A stretch of 64,000 bases of DNA, taken from contig NZ_BAUA01000009.1 of NCBI RefSeq assembly GCF_000710915.1, forward strand, positions 1 to 64,000. The letters are read 5' to 3'. Numbering within the stretch: position 1 is the stretch's first letter; each line of letters starts with the position of its first letter. A model generated the notes under the pieces. That model did no database searches, was not told the origin of the DNA, and saw nothing but the letters and a program-made list of their open reading frames with translations. Shown piece after piece: positions 30,921 to 39,855 of this stretch. A program made the translations under genes and the position numbers. The DNA is from Nocardia brasiliensis IFM 10847 (GTDB lineage: Bacteria > Actinomycetota > Actinomycetes > Mycobacteriales > Mycobacteriaceae).

Positions 30921-32960
30921 GTGACACGTCTCGGACAGCTGGATCGCCGTGCGTTCCTGATCGCGCTCGGCCTGGTGCCGGCCGCGGCCGCGTTGGCTTC
31001 CTGCTCGAGCGACTCCACACAGACGAGCAAGACGCTCACCGGTGTCGACCTGGGCGGCGCGGACGAGGCGATCCGGCCGCAGGACGACCTGTACCGGCAC
31101 GTCAACGGGAAGTGGCTGCGCGAGTACCAGCTGCCGCCGGACAAGCCCGCCTTCGGTTCGACGAGCGAGGCCGCCGAGCGCACCGAACAGCAGTTGCGCG
31201 AGATCATCGACGGCATCAAGGATCCGAAGCCGGGTTCGGAGGAGCAGCAGATCCGCGATCTGTACGACGCGCGGGTGGACTGGGACGAGATCGAACGGCT
31301 CGGCATGAGCCCGCTGGCCGAGCTGTTCGACAAGGTCGACAAGGCGGCGACGAAGGCCGACCTGGCCAAGGTGATGGCGGAGCTGCCGATCAGCGGGTTG
31401 ATCGGCATCGGGATCAGCATCGACCGGAAGAACTCGAACGCCTACGTGCCCTCGGTAGGGCAGTCCGGTCTCGGCCTCGGTGAGCAGTATTTCCGCAAGC
31501 CCGAGCACGCCGAGGTGCTCGCGCAGTACCGGGTGTTTCTCGAACGTATCTGCGCGGGAGCGGGTTTCCCCGATCCGGCGGGTATGGCGCAGCGGGTGTT
31601 CGATCTGGAGAAGCGCATCGCGCCCGCGCACTGGGACAACGTGCGCAACCGCGATGCCGACGCCACCTACAATGTGTTCAGCTGGGCCGAGATGACCGCT
31701 CTCGCACCGGGTTTCGACTGGGATCCGTGGATGGCCGGGAACACCGACCGCCCACGCGAGCTGTTCGCGACGATGATCGTCGCCCAGCCGTCGTTCATCA
31801 CGGCCGCGGGGCAGCTGTGGACCGAGGTCGACATCCCCACCTGGCGTGACTTCTTGAAGCTGAGCGTGCTCCGCAACTACGCGCCCTATCTGCCGAAGGC
31901 CGTGAACGACGCGAACTTCGAGTTCAAAGGCAAGGTGCTCAACGGTCAGGACGAGCGGCCGGAGCGCTGGAAGTACGGCGTCGGGATCGTCAACGAACAT
32001 CTCGGCGAGCAGCTCGGCAAAGTGTATGTGGAAAAGCACTTTCCGCCCGAGGCGAAGCAGCGCGCGAAGGAAATGCTCGATGACGTGATCGCCGCGTACC
32101 GGGATAATTTCACCAACTCCTCGTGGATGTCGCCGGAGACCAGGAAGGCGTCGCTGGCGAAACTGGACAAGATCGATCCCAAGATCGGCTATCCGGACAA
32201 ATGGGTCGACTACTCGCAGCTGAAGATCACCAAGGGCAAGTTGATCGAATCACTGCTCGCTATCAACACTTTCGAGAGCAAGCGCGCGTTCGCCCGGCTC
32301 GGCGGGCCGGTCGACAAGACCGAGTGGGGCATGTCGCCGCAGACGGTGAACGCCTACTACCAGGCGACCTCGAACCAGATCGTGTTCCCCGCCGCTTATC
32401 TGCAGCCGCCGTTCTTCGACAAGGACGCGCAGTCGGCGGTCAATTTCGGTGCGGTGGGTGCGACGATCGGTCACGAGATCGGTCACGGATTCGACGATCA
32501 GGGCTCGAAATACGACGGCGACGGCAACCGGCGCGACTGGTGGACGCCGGAGGACCGGGCGAAGTTCGACGCGAAGAGCAAGCAGCTCATCGATCAGTAC
32601 AACGCCCTGGTGCCGGAGGGCCTGGACCCGAGCCAGCACATCAACGGGGAGCTCACGGTCGGTGAGAACCTCGCCGACCTGCGCGGACTGCAGATCACGT
32701 TGGCCGCCTTCCGCATTTCGGAGAAGCGCCGTGGGGTCGAGAATCCCGACTACCGGTCCATGTTCCTGTCCTGGGCGCGCAGTTGGCGGGAAAAGCAGAC
32801 CAAGGAGCTGACGGTCCGGTACCTGGCCACCGATACCCACTCCCCCGCCGAGTTCCGCTGCAATCAGGTGGTGCGCAACCTGGCGGAGTTCTACACCGCC
32901 TTCGACGTGAAAGAGACGGACAAGCTGTTCCTGCCCCCGGACCAGCGCGTCACCTTCTGA
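30921..32960 (+). CDS. M13 family zinc metallopeptidase lipoprotein (copy 2)
   Basis: 679 residues from GTG (GAGAGGAATCC upstream). It has the same layout as its upstream neighbour: twin-arginine-like LDRRAFLIALG, lipobox LASC, HEIGH at 518-522, Glu582 in GENLADLRG, and the closing AEFRCNQVVRN. The two are colinear throughout with extended identical blocks, so they arose by tandem duplication. They are separated by 95 bp. The stop overlaps the convergent membrane-protein gene by 11 bp. Confidence 0.93.
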   Translation: MTRLGQLDRRAFLIALGLVPAAAALASCSSDSTQTSKTLTGVDLGGADEAIRPQDDLYRHVNGKWLREYQLPPDKPAFGSTSEAAERTEQQLREIIDGIKDPKPGSEEQQIRDLYDARVDWDEIERLGMSPLAELFDKVDKAATKADLAKVMAELPISGLIGIGISIDRKNSNAYVPSVGQSGLGLGEQYFRKPEHAEVLAQYRVFLERICAGAGFPDPAGMAQRVFDLEKRIAPAHWDNVRNRDADATYNVFSWAEMTALAPGFDWDPWMAGNTDRPRELFATMIVAQPSFITAAGQLWTEVDIPTWRDFLKLSVLRNYAPYLPKAVNDANFEFKGKVLNGQDERPERWKYGVGIVNEHLGEQLGKVYVEKHFPPEAKQRAKEMLDDVIAAYRDNFTNSSWMSPETRKASLAKLDKIDPKIGYPDKWVDYSQLKITKGKLIESLLAINTFESKRAFARLGGPVDKTEWGMSPQTVNAYYQATSNQIVFPAAYLQPPFFDKDAQSAVNFGAVGATIGHEIGHGFDDQGSKYDGDGNRRDWWTPEDRAKFDAKSKQLIDQYNALVPEGLDPSQHINGELTVGENLADLRGLQITLAAFRISEKRRGVENPDYRSMFLSWARSWREKQTKELTVRYLATDTHSPAEFRCNQVVRNLAEFYTAFDVKETDKLFLPPDQRVTF

Positions 32961-34098
32961 GCCGGGCCGGCTCGACATACGGCAGCCATTTCCCGGATTT
33001 GCGCGACGCCCGCCGTTCGGGTGCGTTTGTGTCGCGCGCCCGCGACCATGCGCGCGACAGCGCGAGCAGGTTCGCGAGATTGGTGGCGCGATCATCGGCA
33101 GGCGGCAGAATGGGCGGGCCGGGAACGTGATTCGTGCCCGGCGCGCCCCGGCGTTTCCGGTCGACAGCCGCGGCGATTCGCATCACATAGCCGCGCATAG
33201 GGTCTGAATGGTCCGAATCGGCTACGGGGGCAAAGTATTTCAATTGCATGAGGGCATCGCCGATCTCGACGGTCATCCGGTACAGCCGGGACGCGGAGTC
33301 CTGCTGGTCGAAATCCGCCGCATGCAGCACCACCTCGGGCACCGCCGTGGTGAGGTCCTGCCATAGGGGCCGTAGTCGACGGCAGTGGCGGCTGGTCCGG
33401 TCCCACTCGGCCCGGCGCACCAGTGCGTGGATCAAGGGGATCGCGACCAGCGAGATCAGCGAGAGTGCCGCGAGAAAAGTGCCGATCACCAGCATTGGTC
33501 GCGGCGCACCCAGCGACGCGCCCGCCGCGGCTCGCAGCGCCGAATCGAGTGAGGTGCCGACGCAGTACGCGCCGAAGGTCAGCAGCCCCAGGTAGGTCAG
33601 CTTCTCGTGCCGGGCCGGACCACCGCTGCGGAGTTCCCGCAGGCAGGCGCGCACGAGCAGCAGGCCGATCCCCGCCACGGCCACGCCGACCACGGCCCAC
33701 AGCGCGCCCTCCCAGTCGAGCGCCCGATGCAGCGGCACCCCCGCCGCCTCGACCGCCGCGCAGGCCAGCCAGACGATTCCGGCGATCGCCGCGCAGGCGT
33801 TGTATCTACGCTGGCGGCTGCGCACCGTGCGCGGCTCGGCACCGTTGAGCAGCATCGTGAACCCGAAGCAATAGGACAGGCCCAGCATGCCCACGGCGAA
33901 GAACACCCGCTGGCCGAACTCCGGGTAGCCGAGCCCGGCGACCGACACGTACCCGAGCAGCGAACCGAGATCCCAACTCAGCGCGTGGTTTATCAACCGA
34001 TCCGCGATCGTGTCACGCACGAGCGACCATCGGCCCCCGACCACCAGCGCACCCAGCACGACGACGATCGCGATGCATGCGGGTGGTGCGGAGTCCAT
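32950..34098 (-). CDS. MAB_1171c-type membrane protein (paralogue 1)
   Basis: 382 residues from ATG (MDSAPPACIAIVVVLG); a longer frame upstream lacks support. About seven hydrophobic helices fill the first ~240 residues. A soluble C-terminal domain carries the family signature WDRTSRHCRRLRPLWQDLT, AVPEVVL and YRMTVEIGDALMQLK. Annotated relatives are called MAB_1171c family putative transporters or DUF6545, without known substrate. Two further copies lie at 36071-38241. The tail overlaps the metallopeptidase gene by 11 bp. Its start is 87 bp from the MFS gene's stop, same direction. Confidence 0.75.
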   Translation of the reverse strand: MDSAPPACIAIVVVLGALVVGGRWSLVRDTIADRLINHALSWDLGSLLGYVSVAGLGYPEFGQRVFFAVGMLGLSYCFGFTMLLNGAEPRTVRSRQRRYNACAAIAGIVWLACAAVEAAGVPLHRALDWEGALWAVVGVAVAGIGLLLVRACLRELRSGGPARHEKLTYLGLLTFGAYCVGTSLDSALRAAAGASLGAPRPMLVIGTFLAALSLISLVAIPLIHALVRRAEWDRTSRHCRRLRPLWQDLTTAVPEVVLHAADFDQQDSASRLYRMTVEIGDALMQLKYFAPVADSDHSDPMRGYVMRIAAAVDRKRRGAPGTNHVPGPPILPPADDRATNLANLLALSRAWSRARDTNAPERRASRKSGKWLPYVEPARLRR

Positions 34099-34185
34099 CG
34101 GAGTCCAGCCTAGATTCCCCCGGCCGCACGGACCACCGGAATCCGCTGTGGCACACACCCGTCGACGTCCCGGCGTCGACCGTTC

Positions 34186-35964
34186 TCACCGTGCGGCGAC
34201 CGGAACCTGTTCGGTCAGTTCGTCGGCTTCGGCGAGCTCGGCCTGCTCGTCGTGCACGTACTTGTTACCCGCGAAGTACGAGGCCACGGCAGCCAGGAGC
34301 ATCATGACCGCGGCGGCCACGAACACGACGACGAGGCCGGTGTGGAACGGGCCGGTCAGCAGGTTCGGGAAGAACTCCTGACCGGTCAGGGTGTCGGCGT
34401 TGACGCCGGGCTTGGCCAACTCGCCGGTAGGGCCGAGCAATTCCTGGATCGGGTTGAAGCCGAGGAACGCGGCGAACATGCTGGCGACCGGCGGCATCCC
34501 GGCGACCTCGGCGGCGGCGCTCGCGGACACACCCTGCGCGCGCAGGCCCGTGTCCAGCGCCGAGGGCAGGCTGGCCGCGAGACCGACGACCATGAGCGAG
34601 AAGAAGATTCCCATCGACAGCGCGTTGCCGCCGTTGAACAGGGTGCCGCGCATACCGGAGGCGGCGCCGCGTTGCGCGGCGGGCACGCTGGACATGATGG
34701 CGGCGGTGTTCGGTGAGAAGAACAGCCCGCTGCCGATGCCGTTCAGCAGCACGATCAACGCGAAGAGCCAGTAGTCGAAGTCGACGGGAATGATCAGCAG
34801 CAACAGGAACGTCGCAGCCGAGATCAGCGCGCCGCCGGTGGTGAACAGGCGGGAACCGTAGCGGTCCGACAGCCATCCCGAAATGGGCCCGGCCGCAAGG
34901 AATCCCACGGTCAGCGGCAACAGATAGATGCCCGCCCACAGCGGTGTCGACTCGAAGCTGTAGCCGTGCAGCGGCAACCAGATGCCCTGCAACCAGATGA
35001 TCAGCATGAACTGCATGCCGCCGCGGCCGATGGACACCATCAGGTTGCTGAAATTGCCCAGTCCGAAGGCCCGGTTGCGGAACAAGCCGAGGTGGAACAT
35101 CGGATCGGCGACCTTGCTCTCCACCACGCAGAACACGCCGAGCAGTGCGATACCGCCGAACACCGAACCCAGCACCCACGGGCTGGACCACCCGGTCGCG
35201 TGTCCGCCGTAGGGCTGGATGCCGTACGTGATGCCGGTGAGCAGCGCGGTGAGACCGAGCCCGAAGGTGATCGTGCCCGCCCAGTCGACCTTGCCCGCCG
35301 AACGGATGCCGACCTCGTGCAGCGAGCGGTAGGACCAGAACGCGCCGAGCACGGCAATCGGCACGCTGACCCAGAACACCGCGCGCCAATCCCATTCCGA
35401 CAGCACGCCACCGATGAGCAGCCCGAGGAACGAGCCCGCCACCGCGGCGACCATGTTGATGCCCAGCGCGGTACCGCGCTGTTTTGCCGGGAAGGCGTCG
35501 GTGAGGATGGCCGCGGAATTGGCGGTCAACATGGCACCGCCGACGCCCTGCACCACGCGCCAGATGATGATCCACATCGCGCCCGCGCCGCCGTGGAACG
35601 GATCGAAGGACAGGGCCAGCGCGCAGATCGCGAACACCGCGAAACCCAGGTTGTACACGCGAACTCGGCCGAAGATGTCGCCGAGCCTGCCGAACATCAC
35701 CACCAGCACGGCCGTCGCGAGCAGATAGCCCATCAGCATCCACAGCAGGTAGCCGACATTGCCGGCTTCCAGCGGGTTCAGGCCGACGCCGCGAAAGATC
35801 GCGGGCAGCGAGATCAACACGATGGACGAGTTGATCGCGGTGAGCAACACCCCGAGTGTGGTGTTGGTCAGCACGATCCACTTGTAGCGCGGATGGTCGC
35901 GGTCGTAGCGCAGCCTGCGGCGGATGGTGTTGACCTCGCCCAGATCGAGATCGGTGGATGGCAT
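34186..35964 (-). CDS. MFS multidrug exporter, DHA2 (14-helix) type
   Basis: 592 residues from ATG (MPSTDLDLGEVN); the frame is open 66 nt further, but that stretch holds the promoter and operator. Fourteen predicted helices, motif A GRLGDIFGRVRVYNLG, motif B in IIWRVVQGVGGAMLTANSAA and motif C-like GSFLGLLIGGVLSEWDWRAVFW, all typical of proton-drug antiporters of the EmrB/QacA type. The final loop between helices 13 and 14 is long. It probably exports a toxic small molecule or natural product. Control by an unidentified repressor is suggested by the palindrome in its promoter. It sits among MAB_1171c-type paralogues. Confidence 0.88.
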   Translation of the reverse strand: MPSTDLDLGEVNTIRRRLRYDRDHPRYKWIVLTNTTLGVLLTAINSSIVLISLPAIFRGVGLNPLEAGNVGYLLWMLMGYLLATAVLVVMFGRLGDIFGRVRVYNLGFAVFAICALALSFDPFHGGAGAMWIIIWRVVQGVGGAMLTANSAAILTDAFPAKQRGTALGINMVAAVAGSFLGLLIGGVLSEWDWRAVFWVSVPIAVLGAFWSYRSLHEVGIRSAGKVDWAGTITFGLGLTALLTGITYGIQPYGGHATGWSSPWVLGSVFGGIALLGVFCVVESKVADPMFHLGLFRNRAFGLGNFSNLMVSIGRGGMQFMLIIWLQGIWLPLHGYSFESTPLWAGIYLLPLTVGFLAAGPISGWLSDRYGSRLFTTGGALISAATFLLLLIIPVDFDYWLFALIVLLNGIGSGLFFSPNTAAIMSSVPAAQRGAASGMRGTLFNGGNALSMGIFFSLMVVGLAASLPSALDTGLRAQGVSASAAAEVAGMPPVASMFAAFLGFNPIQELLGPTGELAKPGVNADTLTGQEFFPNLLTGPFHTGLVVVFVAAAVMMLLAAVASYFAGNKYVHDEQAELAEADELTEQVPVAAR

Positions 35965-36001
35965 CGGCACGGCGTCCCCTCGCAAGTCATTATCTCCGCA
36001 A

Positions 36002-36030
36002 ACTATATAGTTAGCTGATCTAACTATCAA
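36002..36030 (-). promoter_or_regulatory. MFS promoter with operator filling the spacer
   Basis: On the minus strand: TTGATA (36025-36030), exactly 17 bp, TATAGT (36002-36007). A perfect palindrome ATAGTTAG-N5-CTAACTAT (36007-36027) covers the whole spacer, the classic place for a TetR-, MarR- or PadR-type repressor. It is 38 bp before the chosen MFS start. Confidence 0.8.
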
Positions 36031-36070
36031 GGGCGTTCGAAGGTGATGGCCGACGAAGTAGCCGGCCCGG

Positions 36071-37168
36071 CTAGGACGCGAGGCGTCCGCCCGCCAGGAT
36101 CACGCGGGCGGACGCCCATTCACGCGAGAGCGCAAGCAGATTGCGAAGTTCGGTAGTCCGGTCACCGGCTGGGAAACGCACGGCATGCCGCGGGTACGAC
36201 GGCGGCATACCGTGCAGCTTCTGGCGGGTGGCCTCGGCGATACCCCGCGCGTAGGCGCCGAGGTCCGGGGTCTCGCCGGGCTCGGGGTCTGGCACGAACT
36301 GCTTCAGATGCAGCAGTGCATCACGGATCTCGACGGTCATCCGATAGAGCCGCGCATTCGAGCCAGGATGCTCGGCGTGTGCCAGTGGCAGCACCACCTC
36401 GGGAACGGCGGTCGTGAGGTCGTGCCACATCGGACGCAACTGCCGACAGCATCGACCGGCCCGATCCAGCCCCGCATGGACAAGTACCGCGTCGACCAGC
36501 GGGATCGAGATCAGCATGGCCAAGATCGCGAGCACGGTGAACGAACCCACCGCCCACCCGGCGCTCATGTGCTGCGGCGACACCCCGGAGAGCGTGCACA
36601 GCGACCGGTACCCGGAGGCGATGGCGGTGTAGAGCGCGACCGCGAGCAACGCACAGTAGGTCGACTTCTCCCGGGTCGTCGTGCCGGGGATGCGGAGATC
36701 TCGAACGCACGCACGACCGAGTAACACCGCGATGACGATGAGACACGCGTCGACCGCCATCCACAGCACCCCGTCCCAGTCCACAGCCGGCAATACCGCT
36801 GAGAACCAAGCCATCTCGTTGGCCGAGGCGCAGCACACCACCACGAGCCCGGCCGAGGTGGCGATCGTGTCGTATCGACGCTGCCGCCGCCATCCTTCTC
36901 GCAGATCCCTCCCGCCGAGTGTCACGACGAACCCGAAAGTGTTGGACAGGGCCAGAAAACCGACGGCCATGAACACCCGCTGCCCCAGATCTGGATAGCC
37001 GATGCCTGCGACGAACGCGTACGCGGACACCGCGCTGACATCCCAGGTCAGCGCGCGATTGATCAGACGATCGGTGAGCGTCTCGTTGACCAGGCACCAA
37101 CGACCGCAGACCACACCCAGCACGAGGACGACGATGATCGTCGTGAACACGGGCGGCGCGGAATTCAT
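36071..37168 (-). CDS. MAB_1171c-type membrane protein (paralogue 2)
   Basis: 365 residues from ATG (MNSAPPVFTTIIVVLV), which overlaps the stop of paralogue 3 (ATGA), showing coupled translation. Same build as paralogue 1: ~7 hydrophobic helices (WCLVNETLTDRLINRALTWD early), then LDRAGRCCRQLRPMWHDLT, AVPEVVL and YRMTVEIRDALLHLK. Function is unknown; family naming is as for paralogue 1. It ends ~40 bp from the promoter region of the MFS exporter gene, with no terminator seen between. Confidence 0.75.
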   Translation of the reverse strand: MNSAPPVFTTIIVVLVLGVVCGRWCLVNETLTDRLINRALTWDVSAVSAYAFVAGIGYPDLGQRVFMAVGFLALSNTFGFVVTLGGRDLREGWRRQRRYDTIATSAGLVVVCCASANEMAWFSAVLPAVDWDGVLWMAVDACLIVIAVLLGRACVRDLRIPGTTTREKSTYCALLAVALYTAIASGYRSLCTLSGVSPQHMSAGWAVGSFTVLAILAMLISIPLVDAVLVHAGLDRAGRCCRQLRPMWHDLTTAVPEVVLPLAHAEHPGSNARLYRMTVEIRDALLHLKQFVPDPEPGETPDLGAYARGIAEATRQKLHGMPPSYPRHAVRFPAGDRTTELRNLLALSREWASARVILAGGRLAS

Positions 37169-38241
37169 CGGCGCCGATTGTAGGTCGCGTCCGACGGCCA
37201 CACCCGGGCCAGGCCGAGCAGCATCCGCAGTTCCGAGGTTCGGTCGGCGGGACGCGGCAGTACCAGGGCGCCGGGCCGAGTGGCCGGCGGCGCGCCTCGT
37301 GCCTTCGCGCGACCGGCCCGGGCCAGCACCAGTGCGTAACCCCGGTTGTCGGACGGCCCGGGTACCGCTGCGGTGTCCGGCACATACGGCCGCAGTTGCA
37401 GCAGCGCGTCCCAGATCTCGACGGTCATCCGGTACCGGCGGTGCGCGGGATCCGGATCCGCCGAGTCGTCCTGGGCCAGCACCACTTCCGGCACCGCACT
37501 GGTGAGGTCACGCCACATCGGGCCGAGGCGGCGGCAATGCCTGCTCGCCCGGTCCCAGCCCAGCCGGGCGGACAGGACATCGATCAGCCGGACCGAGAGC
37601 AATGCGGTGGCGCCGGCGAAGGTGGCGAAAGTGATGATCGTCCACACCCTGCCCGGCTCGGCGGGAGGTACGCCGAACAGCGTGCGGACACTGCCGATGG
37701 TGGAACCGCAGGTCCAATAGACGGCAAGCACGAGCAGCGCGCCGAACAGCAGCTTTTCCCTGATCGTCAGGCCGCCGGAGCGCAACTCTCGGATACAGGC
37801 GTGCAGCATCATGTATCCGGCGATCCCGCCGGCGAGCGAGACCATCGCCCACACGGCGGTGGCCCAGCGGAAGGGCAACAGATCGTCGAGGAAGGATTCG
37901 GCCAGCACGAGGGTGGCCGCCGCGACCGCGGCCGTGGTGTCGTACCAGCGCTGCCGGTCGCGCTCCGTGTACCGGGCCTGGCCGTCGAACAACAACCGCG
38001 CGAACCCGTATGCGGCGGCGCCCGCCATCAAGCCGCAGCCCAGGAACAATCGCCGCCCCAGCTCCGGCGCACCGGCCGCGTTGGCGATGCCGTGCAGCAG
38101 AAAGCCGCCGATCTCCCAGCTCCACAGGCGATTGAGCAGCCGGTCCATGCTCGAGTCCCGCACCAGCAGCCAGCGCCCGGCCGTGACGATCGCGGCGAAC
38201 ACGCCGACCGCCAGGATCAGCAGGGCAGGTACGGAATTCAT
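37165..38241 (-). CDS. MAB_1171c-type membrane protein (paralogue 3)
   Basis: 358 residues from ATG (MNSVPALLILAVGVF); the much longer upstream frame is antisense noise. The N-terminus WLLVRDSSMDRLLNRLWSWE aligns with paralogues 1 and 2. The C-terminal domain has WDRASRHCRRLGPMWRDLT, AVPEVVL and YRMTVEIWDALLQL. The first of two translationally coupled copies. It lies 82 bp after the ABC permease gene in the same direction. Confidence 0.75.
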   Translation of the reverse strand: MNSVPALLILAVGVFAAIVTAGRWLLVRDSSMDRLLNRLWSWEIGGFLLHGIANAAGAPELGRRLFLGCGLMAGAAAYGFARLLFDGQARYTERDRQRWYDTTAAVAAATLVLAESFLDDLLPFRWATAVWAMVSLAGGIAGYMMLHACIRELRSGGLTIREKLLFGALLVLAVYWTCGSTIGSVRTLFGVPPAEPGRVWTIITFATFAGATALLSVRLIDVLSARLGWDRASRHCRRLGPMWRDLTSAVPEVVLAQDDSADPDPAHRRYRMTVEIWDALLQLRPYVPDTAAVPGPSDNRGYALVLARAGRAKARGAPPATRPGALVLPRPADRTSELRMLLGLARVWPSDATYNRRR

Positions 38242-38323
38242 CGTCGACGACTGTAACCGGCGGGTGCACTCGTCCGGCCGGCCTGCCGAGCCGAACTCGC
38301 GGCAGCCGGACGAGTGCGACCGA

Positions 38324-39088
38324 TCAACTCTGCGCGGCCTTGCGGTACCCGCGGACGGCCAGTGCCCCGAAGACCAGCACCAGGCCGACCGACCACGCGA
38401 CGGTCTGCAACAGCGGAACCGCGACCGGACCGCCCACGGTGAATCCGCGCATCGCCTCGACCGCACAGCTCATCGGCTGGCCGCGCACGATCGGCTGCAA
38501 CCAGCCCGGGTAGTTCTCGATCGGGACGAAGCCGGAGTTGAAGAACATCGCGAGCAGCACGACCGCGGCGAAGATCTGCACCACTTTGTCGCCGATGCTG
38601 CTCACGCCCACCACGATCACCATCGGCGTGAAACCCGCGATGACGATCACCGGCACGATCAGCACCCCCAGCACGCCCAGCAGGCCCTGTTCGAAACGCA
38701 GCCCGAGGACGACACCGACGATGAGCACGATCGCCGTCGCGGCCACTGCGCGCAGGCATTCGGCGAGCAGCCGGCCGATCAGGCCCGCGGAGCGGTTGAT
38801 CGGCAATACCCAGAAGCGCCGCAGCAGACCGCTTTCCCGTTCGCCGTACAACGAGAGACCGGTGCCCATCGCCCCGTACATCGCGCCGGACACGGCGATC
38901 ATCGGCACGAAGCCGTAGATCGCGTCGGTGCCGTCGCCGATGTCGAGCGACTTGCTCAGCACCAGATCGAACATGAGCAGCAGCAGGATCGGCAGCACCA
39001 GCGTCGTGGTCACCACCTCCTGCTGTCTGCTCCACCGGCGCAGCAGCCTGCCGGTTTCCACCAGACTCTGATCGACCAGGGTGCTCAT
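38324..39088 (-). CDS. ABC-2 type exporter permease (second subunit)
   Basis: 254 residues from ATG (MSTLVDQSLVETGRLLRRW), overlapping the upstream permease stop by 4 nt (ATGA). Six helices and the ABC-2 signature near ERESGLLRRFWVLPINR, as in DrrB-like daunorubicin permeases. The paired permease and the ATPase lie upstream, so a heteromeric exporter is formed. It closes the exporter operon that follows the siderophore genes. Confidence 0.88.
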   Translation of the reverse strand: MSTLVDQSLVETGRLLRRWSRQQEVVTTTLVLPILLLLMFDLVLSKSLDIGDGTDAIYGFVPMIAVSGAMYGAMGTGLSLYGERESGLLRRFWVLPINRSAGLIGRLLAECLRAVAATAIVLIVGVVLGLRFEQGLLGVLGVLIVPVIVIAGFTPMVIVVGVSSIGDKVVQIFAAVVLLAMFFNSGFVPIENYPGWLQPIVRGQPMSCAVEAMRGFTVGGPVAVPLLQTVAWSVGLVLVFGALAVRGYRKAAQS

Positions 39089-39855
39089 CGCCGCCGTCCT
39101 TCCACCCGCACCGCCACGATCATCGCCGCGATCAAGAGTCCGGCCACCCAGAGCGCGGCGACCGTGCTGGTCGAGGTGAAACGTCCTTCGGACAATTCCC
39201 GCAACGCGCCGGCCACCTGCGATACCGGTTGGTTGCGCACGAAAGGCTGGATCCATCCCGGAAAACCTTGCGCGGGTACGAAACCCGTCGACATCATCAA
39301 CAGCAGCAGTTGCGGTGCGAACAACACCGTCGCGCCGAGTTCCGGATTGGCCGTCGCGGTGCCGAGCGCGTCGGCGGCGACCACCACGGCCGCGCCGAAC
39401 GCCAGGATCAGCACCAGGAACGCTACCGTCGCGCCCACCCCATGGAAGCGAAATCCGAAGAGCGAGCCGATGGTCAGCGCGCCGGCCAGTGCGGCGAGGG
39501 CGCGCACCGAGTTCGCCGAGATCCGGGCGGCGGGCGGCACCCACGGCGGCACCGGCATGGACCGCAGCCGAGTCCCCATGCCACCGGCCACTTCTCGCGC
39601 CGCCCGGTCACCCGCGAACATCGCGGTGAAGAACATGGCCTGGACCGCGATCAACGGCAGCAGGTACTGCGCGTAGTCGATGCCCGTCGCCTCCATCGAA
39701 CGACGCAGTGGCACATAGACACAGACGAAGAAGGTCAGCGGCGCCGCGAACGCGAGGATCAGATCCCCCTCCCGCACCGCGGCGCGAATACCGCGACCAC
39801 TCAACGCGGTCCATTGCATGCCGTTCGGCACCCGCAGGACCGTGCCGGCGGTCAT
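39085..39855 (-). CDS. ABC-2 type exporter permease (first subunit)
   Basis: 256 residues, six predicted helices, DrrB/DrrC-like. The cytosolic loop GDRAAREVAGGMGTRLRSMPVP is the coupling segment, and the SQVAGALRELSEGR ending is typical of ABC-2 permeases. It overlaps the ATPase gene and the second permease gene by 4 nt at each side. In mycobacteria and Nocardia, similar DrrABC sets next to siderophore or lipid genes export the product; here the siderophore is the likely cargo. Confidence 0.88.
   Translation of the reverse strand: MTAGTVLRVPNGMQWTALSGRGIRAAVREGDLILAFAAPLTFFVCVYVPLRRSMEATGIDYAQYLLPLIAVQAMFFTAMFAGDRAAREVAGGMGTRLRSMPVPPWVPPAARISANSVRALAALAGALTIGSLFGFRFHGVGATVAFLVLILAFGAAVVVAADALGTATANPELGATVLFAPQLLLLMMSTGFVPAQGFPGWIQPFVRNQPVSQVAGALRELSEGRFTSTSTVAALWVAGLLIAAMIVAVRVEGRRR

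Noticed and set aside
35965..36030. 22-residue N-terminal extension of the MFS exporter
   Set aside because: The stretch contains the -35, -10 and operator, so the ATG at 35964 is the start.
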